The notes: generated from the sequence alone by a model not told the origin. A stretch of 63,384 bases of DNA from Pseudomonadota bacterium (GCA_023431055.1 JAEYXX010000113.1:1-63384), one strand, 5' to 3'. Shown: positions 19,230-28,798, counted from the first letter of the stretch. Program-made: numbers and translations.

Positions 19230-19934
19230 TCACTCAAGAGTCAGGCGAATGCCCAGCAGGCGCTGTTCGATCAGCGGAGTGAGCAAGGCGAAGCATTCGC
19301 CTGGGGTGAGACAAATTCGCGGTGCCTCGATCAGGTCGCTTTGCAGGCGATCGATCAGGGCCAGCAGCGCTGGGTCCTGCTCCTGGTCGAGCAGACGATT
19401 GCAGAGAAAGCGCAGTTGCATCTGCAGACCGGGCGGACAGCGCTCGTAATTGGCTGCACGGACCGTGAGGCCGCGCAGCCTGGCGAGGTCTTCGAGTGAG
19501 CGGCAGGCTTTACCAAGGCCGCGAACGCCAGGGTGATGTTGGCGGTAGAGACGATCTTCAAGCTGTTCGATCACCTGTAACAGTGCTTCGATCAGCCGGC
19601 AATGCGCATCGAAATCGGCCGGTCTGCGGCGTAACTGCGGCCAGTGCTGCTGCAGCGGTGGCAGTTGCTGGCTGGCGCCGGACCAGTCCAGCCAAAGCCC
19701 ATCGAGTTGCTGCGCCAGTGCGTGACGTTGGGCGATGCCATCGGCATCCTGCTGCGCGCCCAGGCCACGGTGTTTCTGTAGCGCCTGGAGCAGGTCGAGG
19801 CAGCGCTGCACGATCTCGGTGTCGGCCTGCTTGCTGGCGTTGCGCAGACGCTTTTGCGTGCGATGCGCCAGCCCATAGCCCAACGCCAGCAGCGGGACCA
19901 GGAGGGACAGGAGAATCAGCGTGGCTTCATTCAT
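19230..19934 (-). CDS. Hypothetical protein with N-terminal membrane anchor
   Basis: 234 residues starting MNEATLILLSLLVPLLALGY: a single membrane segment (about 4-22), then a long soluble part rich in Leu, Arg and Gln that should be mostly helical (for example QRCLDLLQALQKHRGLGAQQ and EALLQVIEQLEDRLYRQHHPG). I do not recognise the family. The start follows from the signal-anchor; the longer reading upstream is unlike protein. It lies upstream of asrA on the same strand, but asrA has its own promoter. Confidence 0.75.
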   Translation of the reverse strand: MNEATLILLSLLVPLLALGYGLAHRTQKRLRNASKQADTEIVQRCLDLLQALQKHRGLGAQQDADGIAQRHALAQQLDGLWLDWSGASQQLPPLQQHWPQLRRRPADFDAHCRLIEALLQVIEQLEDRLYRQHHPGVRGLGKACRSLEDLARLRGLTVRAANYERCPPGLQMQLRFLCNRLLDQEQDPALLALIDRLQSDLIEAPRICLTPGECFALLTPLIEQRLLGIRLTLE

Positions 19935-20086
19935 CGGGGCTCGCTTGTTGTGCTTGTCGCAGCTTGGAAGCAAATTTCCTGCCAGGCAGCAGGGCTGCGG
20001 AACATGGGCGGACAGGATAGTGTGGGGGCACGCTAATGGCACGCGCTGACACGTGATGGTGCGCTCTGGTGGTTTGGTTGCTATAG

Positions 20087-20149
20087 GTGCAACCTGTTCG
20101 TTGATGGGTGGTTGCGGCGTTTTCCTCGGAAAAGGAGTAAAGTGCAACC
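20087..20149. promoter_or_regulatory. GTGCAACC direct repeats upstream of the AraC gene
   Basis: GTGCAACC occurs at 20087-20094 and 20142-20149, 55 bases apart, with an inverted GGTTGC at 20110-20115 between them. Repeated half-sites near the start suggest binding by the AraC regulator itself or by a partner. This is a weak inference. Confidence 0.3.
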
Positions 20150-20176
20150 CCTGTTTCGTGCCGCCAGTCTTTAGCG

Positions 20177-20926
20177 ATGCTGCAAGCCCGTGTGATTCGC
20201 CTGGATGAACAGGCTCATGAACATGCCCATGATCATCATCAGTTGGTGATGTCCCTGGTCGGCCGCGCCGAATTCGAGGTCGGTGGCCGCGGCGGGGAAG
20301 TCTGCCGGATGCGCGCCTGTCTGGTACCGGGCGATGCGGCTCATCAGTTCGCCGGCATGGGTGACAACCGCATGCTGATCCTTGATCTGGACGAGCAGGA
20401 TACCCCCAGCGAAGACCTCGAGTTGCTCCATCGCCTGTTCGAAACGCCGCGCTATCCTGCCCTCGATGTCGATTTCCAGCACCTGCTGACCTATGCCGGC
20501 GCCGAACTGGAGCGCTATGGCAGCGACTCGATCCTCGCCCGCTCTCTCGGTGGCGTACTGCTGCGTGCTCTGCACCTGCGTCTGTTCGGTGAGCAGCGCA
20601 GACAGCCACAGGGCGCCCTGGACCTGCAGCGCCTGGATGACTACATCGGCGAGCATCTGGCGCGACGCATCAGCGTTGCTGAGCTGGCGCACGAGATGTG
20701 CCTCAGCCCCAGCCACTTCCACGCTCAGTTCAAGGACAGTGTCGGGCTCACGCCGCACCAGTATCTGCTCAAGACCCGCCTAGACCGCGCCGCGCGCATG
20801 CTGCGCGAGAGCAACCTGCCGTTGGTGCGCATCGCCGAGGAGTGTGGTTTCTCCAGCCAGAGCGCCCTGACTACGGCCATGCGCCGCTACATGGGGCTGA
20901 CCCCGAAGCGCCTGCGCGCCGCATAG
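20177..20926 (+). CDS. AraC-family transcriptional regulator with cupin domain
   Basis: 249 residues. The N-terminal half is a His-rich cupin sensor (DEQAHEHAHDHHQLV at about 9-23). The C-terminal about 100 residues hold two helix-turn-helix motifs, RISVAELAHEMCLSPSHFHA and LPLVRIAEECGFSSQSALTT. It is divergent from the hypothetical protein. The effector and targets are unknown. The many histidines near the N-terminus could bind metal. Confidence 0.9.
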   Translation: MLQARVIRLDEQAHEHAHDHHQLVMSLVGRAEFEVGGRGGEVCRMRACLVPGDAAHQFAGMGDNRMLILDLDEQDTPSEDLELLHRLFETPRYPALDVDFQHLLTYAGAELERYGSDSILARSLGGVLLRALHLRLFGEQRRQPQGALDLQRLDDYIGEHLARRISVAELAHEMCLSPSHFHAQFKDSVGLTPHQYLLKTRLDRAARMLRESNLPLVRIAEECGFSSQSALTTAMRRYMGLTPKRLRAA

Positions 20927-20932
20927 CTTTAA

Positions 20933-21012
20933 GTAGGGTGGGCTTCAGCCCACCAGTCGCGTAGCCCGGATGCAATCCGGGGGCAAAAACTCCCGGATTG
21001 CATCCGGGCTAC
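20933..21012. repeat. Composite REP-like block, two families
   Basis: A single GTAGGGTGGGC-type unit (20933-20954) is followed by an inverted pair of the GTAGCCCGGAT type (20961-20981 and 20992-21012, exact reverse complements). Each arm of the pair can also fold alone as CCGGAT-GCA-ATCCGG. Confidence 0.85.
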
Positions 21013-21017
21013 GGTGT

Positions 21018-21605
21018 TCAGTCGTAATTCTGTGGGCTCAGCTTGCGCTCGATCAGCTCAATCAGAATGTGCAGGGTCTTGATGTGCAACTCCTGCACGC
21101 GGTCGGCGAAATCGCCGCCGGGGGCGCAGATGCACACGTCGGCCAGGCTTTCCAGCAGTGAGCCGGGCTTGCCGGTCAGGGCGATCACCTTGACGCCCAG
21201 GGTCTTGGCGGCCTCGGCGGCCTTGACCACGTTGGGGCTCTTGCCGCTGGTGCTGATGGCGATCAGCACGTCACCTTCGCGGCCGTGCGACTCGATATAG
21301 CGCGAGAAGATGAAGTCGTAGCCGAAATCGTTGGCCACGCAGCTGATGTGGCTGGGGTCGCTGATCGACACGGCGGCGATGCCGGGGCGGTTCTTGCGGT
21401 AGCGCCCGGTCAGTTCCTCGGCGAAGTGCATGGCGTCGCACATCGAGCCGCCGTTGCCGCAGGAAAAAGCCTTGCCCTTGTTCTCGAAGCTCTCGACCAG
21501 CAGTTCGGCGGCCTTCTGGATATTGCCCAGGGTCTGTTCGTTGGCGAGGAAGGCCTCCAGCGCGCGCTGGGCCTCCAGCAGGCTGTTGCGGATATGTTCG
21601 ATCAT
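21018..21605 (-). CDS. gmhA: D-sedoheptulose-7-phosphate isomerase
   Basis: 195 residues, SIS-domain protein close to E. coli GmhA along its length, including [20 protein letters not shown] (about 48-67), [20 protein letters not shown] and [12 protein letters not shown]. It converts sedoheptulose 7-phosphate to D-glycero-D-manno-heptose 7-phosphate, the first step to the lipopolysaccharide core heptose. It starts 12 bases after apeB and is probably co-transcribed. Confidence 0.9.
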   Translation of the reverse strand: MIEHIRNSLLEAQRALEAFLANEQTLGNIQKAAELLVESFENKGKAFSCGNGGSMCDAMHFAEELTGRYRKNRPGIAAVSISDPSHISCVANDFGYDFIFSRYIESHGREGDVLIAISTSGKSPNVVKAAEAAKTLGVKVIALTGKPGSLLESLADVCICAPGGDFADRVQELHIKTLHILIELIERKLSPQNYD

Positions 21606-21617
21606 CGCGTCAGAACC

Positions 21618-22907
21618 TCAGGGGAGCTCAGGGCTGGAATAGAAGGCGGTCAACACTTTCACCAGGTGATCCAGATCGTGGCTGCCGGCCAGTTCACGGA
21701 TCGAGTGCATGGCGAAGGTGGGCAGGCCGATGTCGACCGTACGCACGCCCAGCTGGCTGGCAGTGATCGGGCCGATGGTGGAGCCGCAGCCCATGTCGCT
21801 GCGCACCACAAAGCTCTGCACCGGCACTTCGTTCTCCAGGCACAGGTGGCGGAAGAAGCCGGCGGTTTCGCTGTTGGTGGCGTAGCGCTGGTTGCTGTTG
21901 ATCTTGATCACCGGGCCGGCGTTGAGCTTGGGCCCGTGGTTGCCGTCGTGCTTGTCGGCATAGTTGGGGTGCACGCCGTGGGCGTTGTCGGCCGATACCA
22001 GCAGCGAGCGCTGTATGGTACGGACGAAATCGTCGCCGCCCGGCAGCACGCGGCGCAGTACCTGCTCGAGGAAGGGGCCATCGGCACCGCAGGCCGAGCA
22101 GGAGCCGACTTCTTCGTGGTCGGTGCAGACCAGCACACAGGTTTCGTCATCGTCCGAGTCGATCAGCGCCTGCAGGCCGGCGTAGCAGGACAGCAGGTTA
22201 TCCAGGCGCGCGCTGGCGATGAAGTCCTGATTGAGGCCGACGATGGCGGCGCTCTGGGTGTCGTAAAAGCTCAGCTCGTAATCCAGCACTGCGTCCGGGT
22301 TGAAGTCGTGCTCCATGGCCAACTGTTCGGCGAGCAGGGCGCGGAAGTCGGCGGTTTCGCTGCTGGCGAGCTGGGCCAGGATCGGCGGCAGCTCGTTCTG
22401 CGGGTTGATCGCCCAGCCCTGATTGGCCTCGCGGTTGAGGTGGATGGCCAGGCTGGGGATCACGGCGATGGGTTGGTAGAAGTCGATCAGCTGGCTTTCG
22501 ACCTTGCCGTCGCGGCGATAGGTCACGCGGCCGGCCAGCGACAGGTCACGGTCGAACCAGGGCGCGAGCAGGGCGCCGCCATAGACTTCCACGCCGAGCT
22601 GGAAATAGCCCTGGCGCTGCAGTTCGGGGCTGGGTTTGACGCGCAGACAGGGGCTGTCGGTATGCGCACCGACCAGGCGAATGCCCCCCTCTACCGCAGG
22701 GCGCTTGCCCAACTTGAAGGCGATGATCGAGGAGTCGTTGCGGGTTACGTAATAGCGGCCACCGGCCTCAACGTGCCAGGGCGCGCGTTCGTCGAGGTGA
22801 CGATAACCGGCGGCTTCCAGGCGCATGGCCAGGCTGGTGGTGGCATGGAAAGGGGTCGGCGAGGCGTTGAGAAAATCGAGCAGGCCTTGGATCAGTTCTT
22901 CGCGCAT
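21618..22907 (-). CDS. apeB: M18-family aminopeptidase
   Basis: 429 residues from [12 protein letters not shown]. It is a two-zinc aspartyl-type aminopeptidase. Metal-site segments seen are [14 protein letters not shown] (about 82-95), DHEEVGSCS (about 250-258) and [13 protein letters not shown] near the C-terminus. It is a cytosolic exopeptidase that trims acidic or neutral N-terminal residues. It sits between the odd methyltransferase gene (103-base gap) and gmhA (12-base gap). Confidence 0.92.
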   Translation of the reverse strand: MREELIQGLLDFLNASPTPFHATTSLAMRLEAAGYRHLDERAPWHVEAGGRYYVTRNDSSIIAFKLGKRPAVEGGIRLVGAHTDSPCLRVKPSPELQRQGYFQLGVEVYGGALLAPWFDRDLSLAGRVTYRRDGKVESQLIDFYQPIAVIPSLAIHLNREANQGWAINPQNELPPILAQLASSETADFRALLAEQLAMEHDFNPDAVLDYELSFYDTQSAAIVGLNQDFIASARLDNLLSCYAGLQALIDSDDDETCVLVCTDHEEVGSCSACGADGPFLEQVLRRVLPGGDDFVRTIQRSLLVSADNAHGVHPNYADKHDGNHGPKLNAGPVIKINSNQRYATNSETAGFFRHLCLENEVPVQSFVVRSDMGCGSTIGPITASQLGVRTVDIGLPTFAMHSIRELAGSHDLDHLVKVLTAFYSSPELP

Positions 22908-23010
22908 AGGGACTCCGGGCAACGATGGCGCGAGTGTAACCAATTTGCATCGCGCTGTGCCGCTCGCGCACTCGTTTGCAGCGATAGTGAGCTTCTATGC
23001 AGCGACTATC

Positions 23011-23592
23011 TCAAGTGTGATGCCGTCGCGCTACGACCGAGAAGAGATGCCAGTGTTTGGTGTGGTCACGAGCTGTGCTCCCCTGTCGGTCAATTTCTTC
23101 AAAATGGAGCAGCTCCCAACCGGCAAAGAGGTTTTCTACGGACTGTCTGTCGAGAATGCTCAGATCTCCGTTTGCCCAGTCGTCGTTAGGGCCGAAGAAA
23201 TTACCGCAAAACAGCCCGTCAGGCCTTAGGGCGTGACTTATGCGTTGCCAAAAATGGGGAAACTCCATGGGGCGGCAGAAAGGCAGGGCGAAGGCGCTAT
23301 TGATCAGGTCGGCCGGCGGTAGTTCGCAATGCTCGAAGTGCTCGCAGAGGGTAGTCAGACGTGACGCTTGATCCCCCTGCAACTGCTGACGCAAACGAGC
23401 AATGGCTTGCTCCTCGCGATCCACGGCCAGAACTTCCCACCCACGGCGCAGCAGTTCTAGCGTGTCGCGTCCGGCACCGCAGCCCAGGTCTATGGCAAAA
23501 CCTGCTGTTCGTGGGGCTGCTTCCAGCGCCATCAACAGCGCTGGCCAGGCCGGAGCACCCTGGGTGCGGTCGTAATAGAGTCTGTCGCTCAT
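23011..23592 (-). CDS. Class I SAM-dependent methyltransferase
   Basis: 193 residues from MSDRLYYDRTQG. The SAM-binding motif I is IDLGCGAGRDTLELL (about 35-49), motif II LAVDREEQAI. It resembles small TehB-like methyltransferases; the substrate is unknown. Its base composition is clearly lower in GC than the neighbours (about 50-55% in sampled stretches against about 68% in rluA), and it separates apeB from rluA, which I recall as neighbours in P. aeruginosa. This suggests a later insertion. Confidence 0.85.
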   Translation of the reverse strand: MSDRLYYDRTQGAPAWPALLMALEAAPRTAGFAIDLGCGAGRDTLELLRRGWEVLAVDREEQAIARLRQQLQGDQASRLTTLCEHFEHCELPPADLINSAFALPFCRPMEFPHFWQRISHALRPDGLFCGNFFGPNDDWANGDLSILDRQSVENLFAGWELLHFEEIDRQGSTARDHTKHWHLFSVVARRHHT

Positions 23593-23603
23593 TCGTCGCT
23601 GCC

Positions 23604-24239
23604 TCAGAACGGCGCCGGGCACTCGAAACGCATGCGCTCGCCTGTTTGCGGGTGGGTGAGGGCAAGCATGCTGGCGTGCAGGCACAGGCGCTCATGGGCG
23701 GCCAGCGCCTGTTCATGGGCGTACAGGCGGTCGCCCAGCAGTGGATGACCGATGGACAGCATGTGCACGCGCAACTGGTGCGAACGGCCGGTGATGGGCG
23801 TGAGTTCGACCCGGCACCAGTCGCCGCAGCGCTCGATGATGCGCCAGTGGGTCAGGGCGTGCTTGCCCAGTTCGTGATCGACCACGTGGCGCGGCTTGGT
23901 CGGCGGGTCGTAGCGCAGCGGCAGGTCGATGCTGCCGCCGTCGGTCTCGGGCTGGCCCCAGCAAAGCGCGGTGTAGGCCTTCTCGGTTTCACGGTCGTGG
24001 AACTGCCGGGACAGCTCGCGGTGGCTGTCGGCGTCGCGGGCCAGGACGATGATGCCGGAGGTTTCCCAGTCCAGCCGATGCACGATGCGCGCCTCGGGAT
24101 AGCCGTTTTCCTGCAGGCGGCTGACCAGGCAATCCTTGTTGTCATCGGCGCGGCCGGGCACCGAGAGCAGCAGGGTGGGCTTGTTGATCACCAGCAGGGC
24201 GGCGTCCTGGTGGAGAATTTCGATCTGGCTTAGCGGCAT
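23604..24239 (-). CDS. rluA: RluA-family pseudouridine synthase
   Basis: 211 residues, the short RluA form without an S4 domain. The catalytic motif HRLDWETSG contains the nucleophile Asp57; the later conserved block is TEKAYTALCWG. E. coli RluA modifies U746 of 23S rRNA and U32 of several tRNAs; length and lack of S4 fit that branch. It lies downstream of minE on the same strand but beyond a terminator, and 11 bases upstream of the methyltransferase gene. Confidence 0.85.
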   Translation of the reverse strand: MPLSQIEILHQDAALLVINKPTLLLSVPGRADDNKDCLVSRLQENGYPEARIVHRLDWETSGIIVLARDADSHRELSRQFHDRETEKAYTALCWGQPETDGGSIDLPLRYDPPTKPRHVVDHELGKHALTHWRIIERCGDWCRVELTPITGRSHQLRVHMLSIGHPLLGDRLYAHEQALAAHERLCLHASMLALTHPQTGERMRFECPAPF

Positions 24240-24263
24240 GGGGCGTTCTGGTTGGATTGGGCG

Positions 24264-24299
24264 ATAAAAGCGAATGGCGGCCGTAAGGCCGCCATTCGC
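24264..24299 (-). terminator. Terminator after minE
   Basis: A perfect 13-bp stem GCGAATGGCGGCC (24270-24282) / GGCCGCCATTCGC (24287-24299) with loop GTAA, followed on the minus strand by CTTTTATC. It ends the minCDE transcript, so the structured repeat between it and minE lies in the 3' untranslated region. Confidence 0.85.
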
Positions 24300-24310
24300 A
24301 TGATCCAGTT

Positions 24311-24537
24311 AAAAATCTATCTTGGGCGCTGCGAGCTAGAGCCATGCAATACCGATGGCGGCCCCGCAAAAACAGGCGAGGAACGGTCGGAGTCGCGGGC
24401 GACTGTACTGTTGTACATGAGCATTACTCGCTTCGCTCGCCCTTCGGGCCGCGCTGAAGCGCGTTAGCCGCAAGCGGCTTGCCGAGCCTGTTTTTAACGC
24501 AGCAGGGCCGACGCGCAGCCAGTCCAAATAGATTTTT
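24311..24537 (-). repeat. Structured repeat family S, copy C, with terminal inverted repeats
   Basis: This is the largest copy of the family. On the minus strand: GCTGCGTT box, outer stem GCCTGTTTTT/AAAAACAGGC (24486-24495 with 24368-24377, 10 perfect pairs), constant TGCTCA, and inner stem TGTAC/GTACA (24404-24408 with 24413-24417). Between the stems are extra mini-hairpins such as GCCGC-AA-GCGGC and GCGCT-GA-AGCGC. Unlike copies A and B it is bounded by perfect 10-bp inverted repeats AAAAATCTAT (24311-24320) and ATAGATTTTT (24528-24537). The whole fills the space between minE and its terminator. Confidence 0.7.
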
Positions 24538-24791
24538 CAGCGATCCGGCAGGGTAATGTTCAACTCCAGGATCGAGCAACTGCCCTGGTTTTCCAGGGCG
24601 ACCTGGACCTGATCCGAATCGATGTTGACGTACTTGCGGATCACTTCCACCAGCTCCTGCTGCAGGGCAGGCAGGTAGTCTGGCTGGCTGCGCTGGCCAC
24701 GTTCGTGGGCGACGATGATCTGCAGGCGCTCTTTGGCGATGGATGCGGTGGTTTCCTTCTTGCGCGAACGCAAGAAGTCAAAAATATTCAT
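24537..24791 (-). CDS. minE: Cell division topological specificity factor MinE
   Basis: 84 residues, normal size. The N-terminal part binds and activates MinD ([24 protein letters not shown] region) and the C-terminal half is the topological specificity domain. MinE drives pole-to-pole oscillation so that MinC inhibits FtsZ away from mid-cell. Its ATG overlaps the minD stop by four bases. Confidence 0.97.
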   Translation of the reverse strand: MNIFDFLRSRKKETTASIAKERLQIIVAHERGQRSQPDYLPALQQELVEVIRKYVNIDSDQVQVALENQGSCSILELNITLPDR

Positions 24792-25603
24792 TCTCGACCT
24801 CCAAACAGGCGCTGCAGGAAGCCCTGCTTCTTCACATCCAGAAAACGGTGCGGCACGTCCTTGCCGAGCAGGCGGTCGACGGCATCGCTGTAGGCCTGGC
24901 CGGCGTCGCTCTGATCATCGAGGATGACCGGGATGCCCTGGTTGGATGCCTTGAGCACGGCCTGGGATTCGGGGATCACGCCGAGCAGGCGGATGGCGAG
25001 GATTTCCTCAACGTCTTCGACGCCGAGCATTTCGCCCTTGGTGACGCGCTCGGGGTTGTAACGGGTCAGCAGCAGGTGTTCCTTGATCGGCTCTTCGCCT
25101 TTCTCGGCGCGGCGCGATTTGCTTGCCAGCAGGCCGAGCATGCGGTCGGAGTCACGTACCGAGGACACTTCCGGGTTGGTCACGACGATGGCCTCGTCGG
25201 CGAAGTACATCGCCAGGTGCGCGCCTTTCTCGATGCCGGCCGGCGAATCGCAAACCACGTATTCGAAATTCTGCGACAGCTCGTTGATGACCTTCTCGAC
25301 GCCTTCGAGGGTCAGCGCGTCCTTGTCACGGGTCTGGCTGGCGGCCAGCACGTAGAGGTTCTCGAGACGCTTGTCCTTGATCAGGGCCTGGGTGAGGGTG
25401 GCTTCGCCGTTGACCACGTTGACGAAGTCGTACACCACGCGGCGTTCGCAGCCCATGATCAGATCGAGGTTACGCAGGCCGACGTCGAAGTCGACGATGA
25501 CGGTCTTGTGCCCGCGCAAGGCGAGGCCGGTACCGATGGCAGCGCTGGTGGTGGTTTTACCGACGCCACCCTTGCCGGAAGTGACTACGAGGATCTTGGC
25601 CAA
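24788..25603 (-). CDS. minD: Septum-site determining ATPase MinD
   Basis: 271 residues. Deviant Walker [10 protein letters not shown] is at residues 10-18 with the signature Lys11. The C-terminal amphipathic membrane-targeting helix ([12 protein letters not shown]) is present. It binds the membrane as an ATP dimer and recruits MinC; MinE stimulates its ATPase. It is the middle gene of minC–minD–minE, with about 100 bases between minC and minD. Confidence 0.97.
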   Translation of the reverse strand: MAKILVVTSGKGGVGKTTTSAAIGTGLALRGHKTVIVDFDVGLRNLDLIMGCERRVVYDFVNVVNGEATLTQALIKDKRLENLYVLAASQTRDKDALTLEGVEKVINELSQNFEYVVCDSPAGIEKGAHLAMYFADEAIVVTNPEVSSVRDSDRMLGLLASKSRRAEKGEEPIKEHLLLTRYNPERVTKGEMLGVEDVEEILAIRLLGVIPESQAVLKASNQGIPVILDDQSDAGQAYSDAVDRLLGKDVPHRFLDVKKQGFLQRLFGGRE

Positions 25604-25704
25604 GGTGATTCACCCCAAAAAATGAATAAAACGCGGGAATCCGTCAGCCATTCGAGGCTTCCAGATGCCTTTTTTGTGTCCGTAAAAAGTGGCCGCAGTA
25701 TCCG

Positions 25705-26433
25705 TTAAAGGCGGGTGATGTTCAACACGTCACCCGACAGGCTGACGTGCACCGCATCGCCCCAGAGCGGGTCGCGGCGCAGGTCTTCGGCGACCTTGTA
25801 ATGGCCGGCGATCGACAACATTTCGGCGCCCATTTGCTGACAGAAAATCCGTGCCTTGGTGTTGCCCTTGATCCCAGCCAGGGCGCGACCACGCATGGGC
25901 GCGTAAACATGGATGTTGCCATCGGCGAGAAGTTCCGCCCCGGCACTGACCGGCGCCAGCACGATCAGGTCGCCGCCCTGGGCATAGATCTGCTGGCCGC
26001 CGCGCACCGGACTGGTGATGATGCGACTGGGTTTGTGCTCGGGTTCGACCGGTTTTTCTTCGATTTTCTTCGGCGCTGGATCGAGGAGGCGTTCGCGGGC
26101 ACCGGACGGCGGCAGCACCGGCAGATCCATGGCTTCGGCAGCGGCGACGTCGCTTTCCCGCGCGGCGCGGATGGCCAGGGTGCGCAGGCCATGCCGGCGG
26201 CACACGGCCATCAGTTCGGCCAGGTCCAGTTCACCTTCGCCTTCCGGCAGTTTGTCCAGGGCCAGCACCAGCGGCGTGTTGCTGAAGAAGGCCGGGGCCT
26301 GGGCGACTTTTTCCGTCAGTTGCGCGTCGAGGCGTTCGAGATCGTTGTGCGCCAGTTCCATCACGGTGATGGCGAGCATGCTGCCCTTGAGCTGGAATAC
26401 GGGGTCTTGGGCGAGGAGGTCGGCTTGGCTCAT
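25705..26433 (-). CDS. minC: Septum-site determining protein MinC
   Basis: 242 residues. The N-terminal FtsZ-inhibiting domain (about 1-110) is joined by a Pro/Glu/Lys linker (about 125-140) to the C-terminal beta-helix that binds MinD, with [20 protein letters not shown] and [12 protein letters not shown]. It prevents Z-ring assembly at the poles. It is the first gene of the min operon, divergent from the acyltransferase gene. Confidence 0.96.
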   Translation of the reverse strand: MSQADLLAQDPVFQLKGSMLAITVMELAHNDLERLDAQLTEKVAQAPAFFSNTPLVLALDKLPEGEGELDLAELMAVCRRHGLRTLAIRAARESDVAAAEAMDLPVLPPSGARERLLDPAPKKIEEKPVEPEHKPSRIITSPVRGGQQIYAQGGDLIVLAPVSAGAELLADGNIHVYAPMRGRALAGIKGNTKARIFCQQMGAEMLSIAGHYKVAEDLRRDPLWGDAVHVSLSGDVLNITRL

Positions 26434-26648
26434 GGTGGTGCGATGGGCCTTCTGGCGAGTCGAAAGATGCCGGACTTATAACGAGATAGCCCGCATGCCG
26501 CAAGCCGCGCGCGTCAGCGAGGCTGGGAAGAGGCAAGGCTTGGCTGTCGATTCGCTGTCGTGACCTGCTCTGGCGGCACTGATGCCAGCGAGCCGGTCGG
26601 GAAAACTGCGTTAGAATGCGCGGCTTTGTAAGTGATCGGAAACGTCTA

Positions 26649-27581
26649 ATGGATCGCCCCCGCTTTCGCGCCTATTTTCTTCATCCGCGCTTCTGGCCGT
26701 TGTGGCTGGGCTTCGGATTGCTGTGGCTGGTGGTGCAACTGCCTTATGGCCTGCAGCTGAAACTGGGGCGGGCACTGGGCTGGCTGATGTACCGCACGGC
26801 AATCTCGCGCCGGCAGATCGCTGCGCGCAATCTGGAACTTTGCTTCCCCGACAAGAGCGCTGCCGAGCGCGAGCGCCTGCTCAAGGAGAATTTCGCCTCC
26901 ACCGGTATTGCCTTCTTCGAGATGGCCATGAGCTGGTGGTGGCCCAAGGAGCGTCTGGCGCGACTGGCGCATGTCGAAGGCCTCGAGCATCTGCAGCAGG
27001 CGCAAGCCGAGGGGCAGGGCGTGATCCTCATGGCGGTGCACTTCACCACCCTGGAGATCGGCGCCGCGCTGCTCGGTCAATTGCACACCATCGACGGCAT
27101 GTACCGCGAGCATGACAACCCGCTGTTCGACTACATCCAGCGTCGTGGCCGCGAACGCCACAACCTCGATGCCAGTGCCATCGAGCGCGAGGACATTCGC
27201 GCGATGCTCAAGGTGCTGCGTGCCGGCCGTGCGATCTGGTACGCGCCGGATCAGGATTACGGCCGCAAGCAGAGCATCTTCGTGCCGCTGTTCGGTATTC
27301 AGGCGGCCACGGTTACCGCCACCACCAAGTTCGCCCGCCTGGGCAAGGCGCGCGTGGTGCCTTTCACCCAGCAGCGCCTGGCCGATGGCAGCGGTTATCG
27401 TCTGGTGGTCCATCCGCCGCTCGAAGGCTTCCCCGGCGAGAGCGAGGAGGCCGATTGCCTGCGTATCAACCAGTGGATCGAGCAGGTGGTCAGTGCCTGC
27501 CCGGAGCAGTACCTGTGGGCGCATCGTCGCTTCAAGACGCGTCCCGAGGGCGAGCCGAAGCTGTACGGAAAGCGCACGTAG
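26649..27581 (+). CDS. htrB: Lipid A biosynthesis acyltransferase (HtrB/LpxL family)
   Basis: 310 residues from the ATG at 26649. There is one N-terminal membrane segment (about 16-35). The acyltransferase motif HX4E is His131-Glu136 in HFTTLEIG. Further conserved blocks are YRTAISRRQIAARNLELCFP and WYAPDQDYGRKQSIFVPLFG. It adds a secondary acyl chain to Kdo2-lipid IVA at the inner membrane. It is divergent from minC. Pseudomonas usually has more than one HtrB homologue, so the acyl position is not assigned. Confidence 0.92.
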   Translation: MDRPRFRAYFLHPRFWPLWLGFGLLWLVVQLPYGLQLKLGRALGWLMYRTAISRRQIAARNLELCFPDKSAAERERLLKENFASTGIAFFEMAMSWWWPKERLARLAHVEGLEHLQQAQAEGQGVILMAVHFTTLEIGAALLGQLHTIDGMYREHDNPLFDYIQRRGRERHNLDASAIEREDIRAMLKVLRAGRAIWYAPDQDYGRKQSIFVPLFGIQAATVTATTKFARLGKARVVPFTQQRLADGSGYRLVVHPPLEGFPGESEEADCLRINQWIEQVVSACPEQYLWAHRRFKTRPEGEPKLYGKRT

Positions 27582-27616
27582 CCCATCTATACTGCAACGA
27601 AAAACAGGATCGCCTG

Positions 27617-28798
27617 ATGACCGTGATTGCCCGTCCCGATGCGCCCGTTACCGGGTTGATCCTCTCTGGTGGTGGGGCACGGGCGGCCTATCAGGTGGGC
27701 GTGCTGTCGGCCATTGCCGACCTGTTGCCGGACGCCTCGCACAACCCCTTTCCGGTGATAGTTGGCACCTCGGCCGGGGCGATCAATGCCGTCAGCCTGG
27801 CCTGTGGCGCACTGCAGTTCGGCGAGGCGGTACGGCGCCTGACCACGGTGTGGCAGGGCTTTCATACCCACATGGTGTACCGCAGCGACTGGCCGGGCGT
27901 GCTGCGCCAGGCGGCGCGTTTCGTCGGGCACAGCCTGCTCGGCCTGGGCCGCGAGGTGCCGGTGGCGCTGCTCGACAGCTCGCCATTGCGCGAGTTGCTG
28001 GAACGCGAGCTGGATTTCTCCGGTATCGCAGCAGCCGTGCGGCATCGTCAGCTGCGGGCCGTGGCGGTGACGGCCTTCGGCTATGAAAGCGGTCAGGCGA
28101 TGACCTTCTATCAGGGCCGCGCGACCATCGACCCCTGGTTTCGCCACCGTCGTGTCGGGGTGCCGACGCGGCTGCGCCTCGAACACTTGCTGGCCAGTGC
28201 GTCGATTCCGCTGATATTCCCGCCGGTGAAGATCAACCGCGAATACTTCGGCGACGGCGCGGTGCGTCAGGCGGCGCCGATCAGCCCCGCCTTACACCTG
28301 GGGGCCAGTCGCGTACTGGTGATTGGCGTGAGTGGCAACGCGCAGAGCAATGCCTCGGCCGTTGTGCCGGTCACCCCGGCCAATCGCCCGCCGAGTCTGG
28401 CGCAGATTGGCGGGCACATGCTCAACAGTACCTTCATCGATAATCTGGAAACTGACATCGAACTGCTCGAACGACTCAACCAGATGAGTGCGCTGGTGCC
28501 GCCTGAGCGGCGACCGCGTGGTTTGGGCCTGAACCCGGTGGATGTGCTGGTGATCGCGCCGAGCCAGCCGCTGGATCAGATTGCCGCGCGTCATCAGCGC
28601 GAGCTGCCCAGGGCGCTGCGCCTGTTTCTGCGTGGTCCGGGTGCAACCAAAGCCGGTGGAGCGGGGGTGCTCAGCTACCTGCTGTTCGAGCCCGGTTACT
28701 GCAGCGAGTTGATCGAACTGGGTTATCAGGATGCGATGACACGTAAGGCCGACCTCTGCCGTTTTCTCGGGCTGGTCGATGTGGCGCAGCCTGCCTGA
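27617..28798 (+). CDS. Patatin-like phospholipase
   Basis: 393 residues from MTVIARPDAP. The patatin fold shows the oxyanion loop SGGGARAAYQVG (17-28), the nucleophile Ser52 in GTSAGA and the catalytic Asp213 in FGDGAV, so the dyad is intact. No signal peptide is seen, so it is probably cytoplasmic or peripheral at the inner membrane. It follows htrB by 35 bases and may be co-transcribed. The substrate is not known. Confidence 0.9.
   Translation: MTVIARPDAPVTGLILSGGGARAAYQVGVLSAIADLLPDASHNPFPVIVGTSAGAINAVSLACGALQFGEAVRRLTTVWQGFHTHMVYRSDWPGVLRQAARFVGHSLLGLGREVPVALLDSSPLRELLERELDFSGIAAAVRHRQLRAVAVTAFGYESGQAMTFYQGRATIDPWFRHRRVGVPTRLRLEHLLASASIPLIFPPVKINREYFGDGAVRQAAPISPALHLGASRVLVIGVSGNAQSNASAVVPVTPANRPPSLAQIGGHMLNSTFIDNLETDIELLERLNQMSALVPPERRPRGLGLNPVDVLVIAPSQPLDQIAARHQRELPRALRLFLRGPGATKAGGAGVLSYLLFEPGYCSELIELGYQDAMTRKADLCRFLGLVDVAQPA

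Noticed and set aside
19230..20609. The longer 459-codon reading of the hypothetical membrane protein
   Set aside because: The upstream part is compositionally unlike protein and overlaps the AraC gene; the reading from 19934 begins with a clear membrane anchor.
21285..23189. A 634-codon open frame on the plus strand
   Set aside because: It lies opposite gmhA, apeB and part of the methyltransferase gene, which have full family motifs; its own translation has none.
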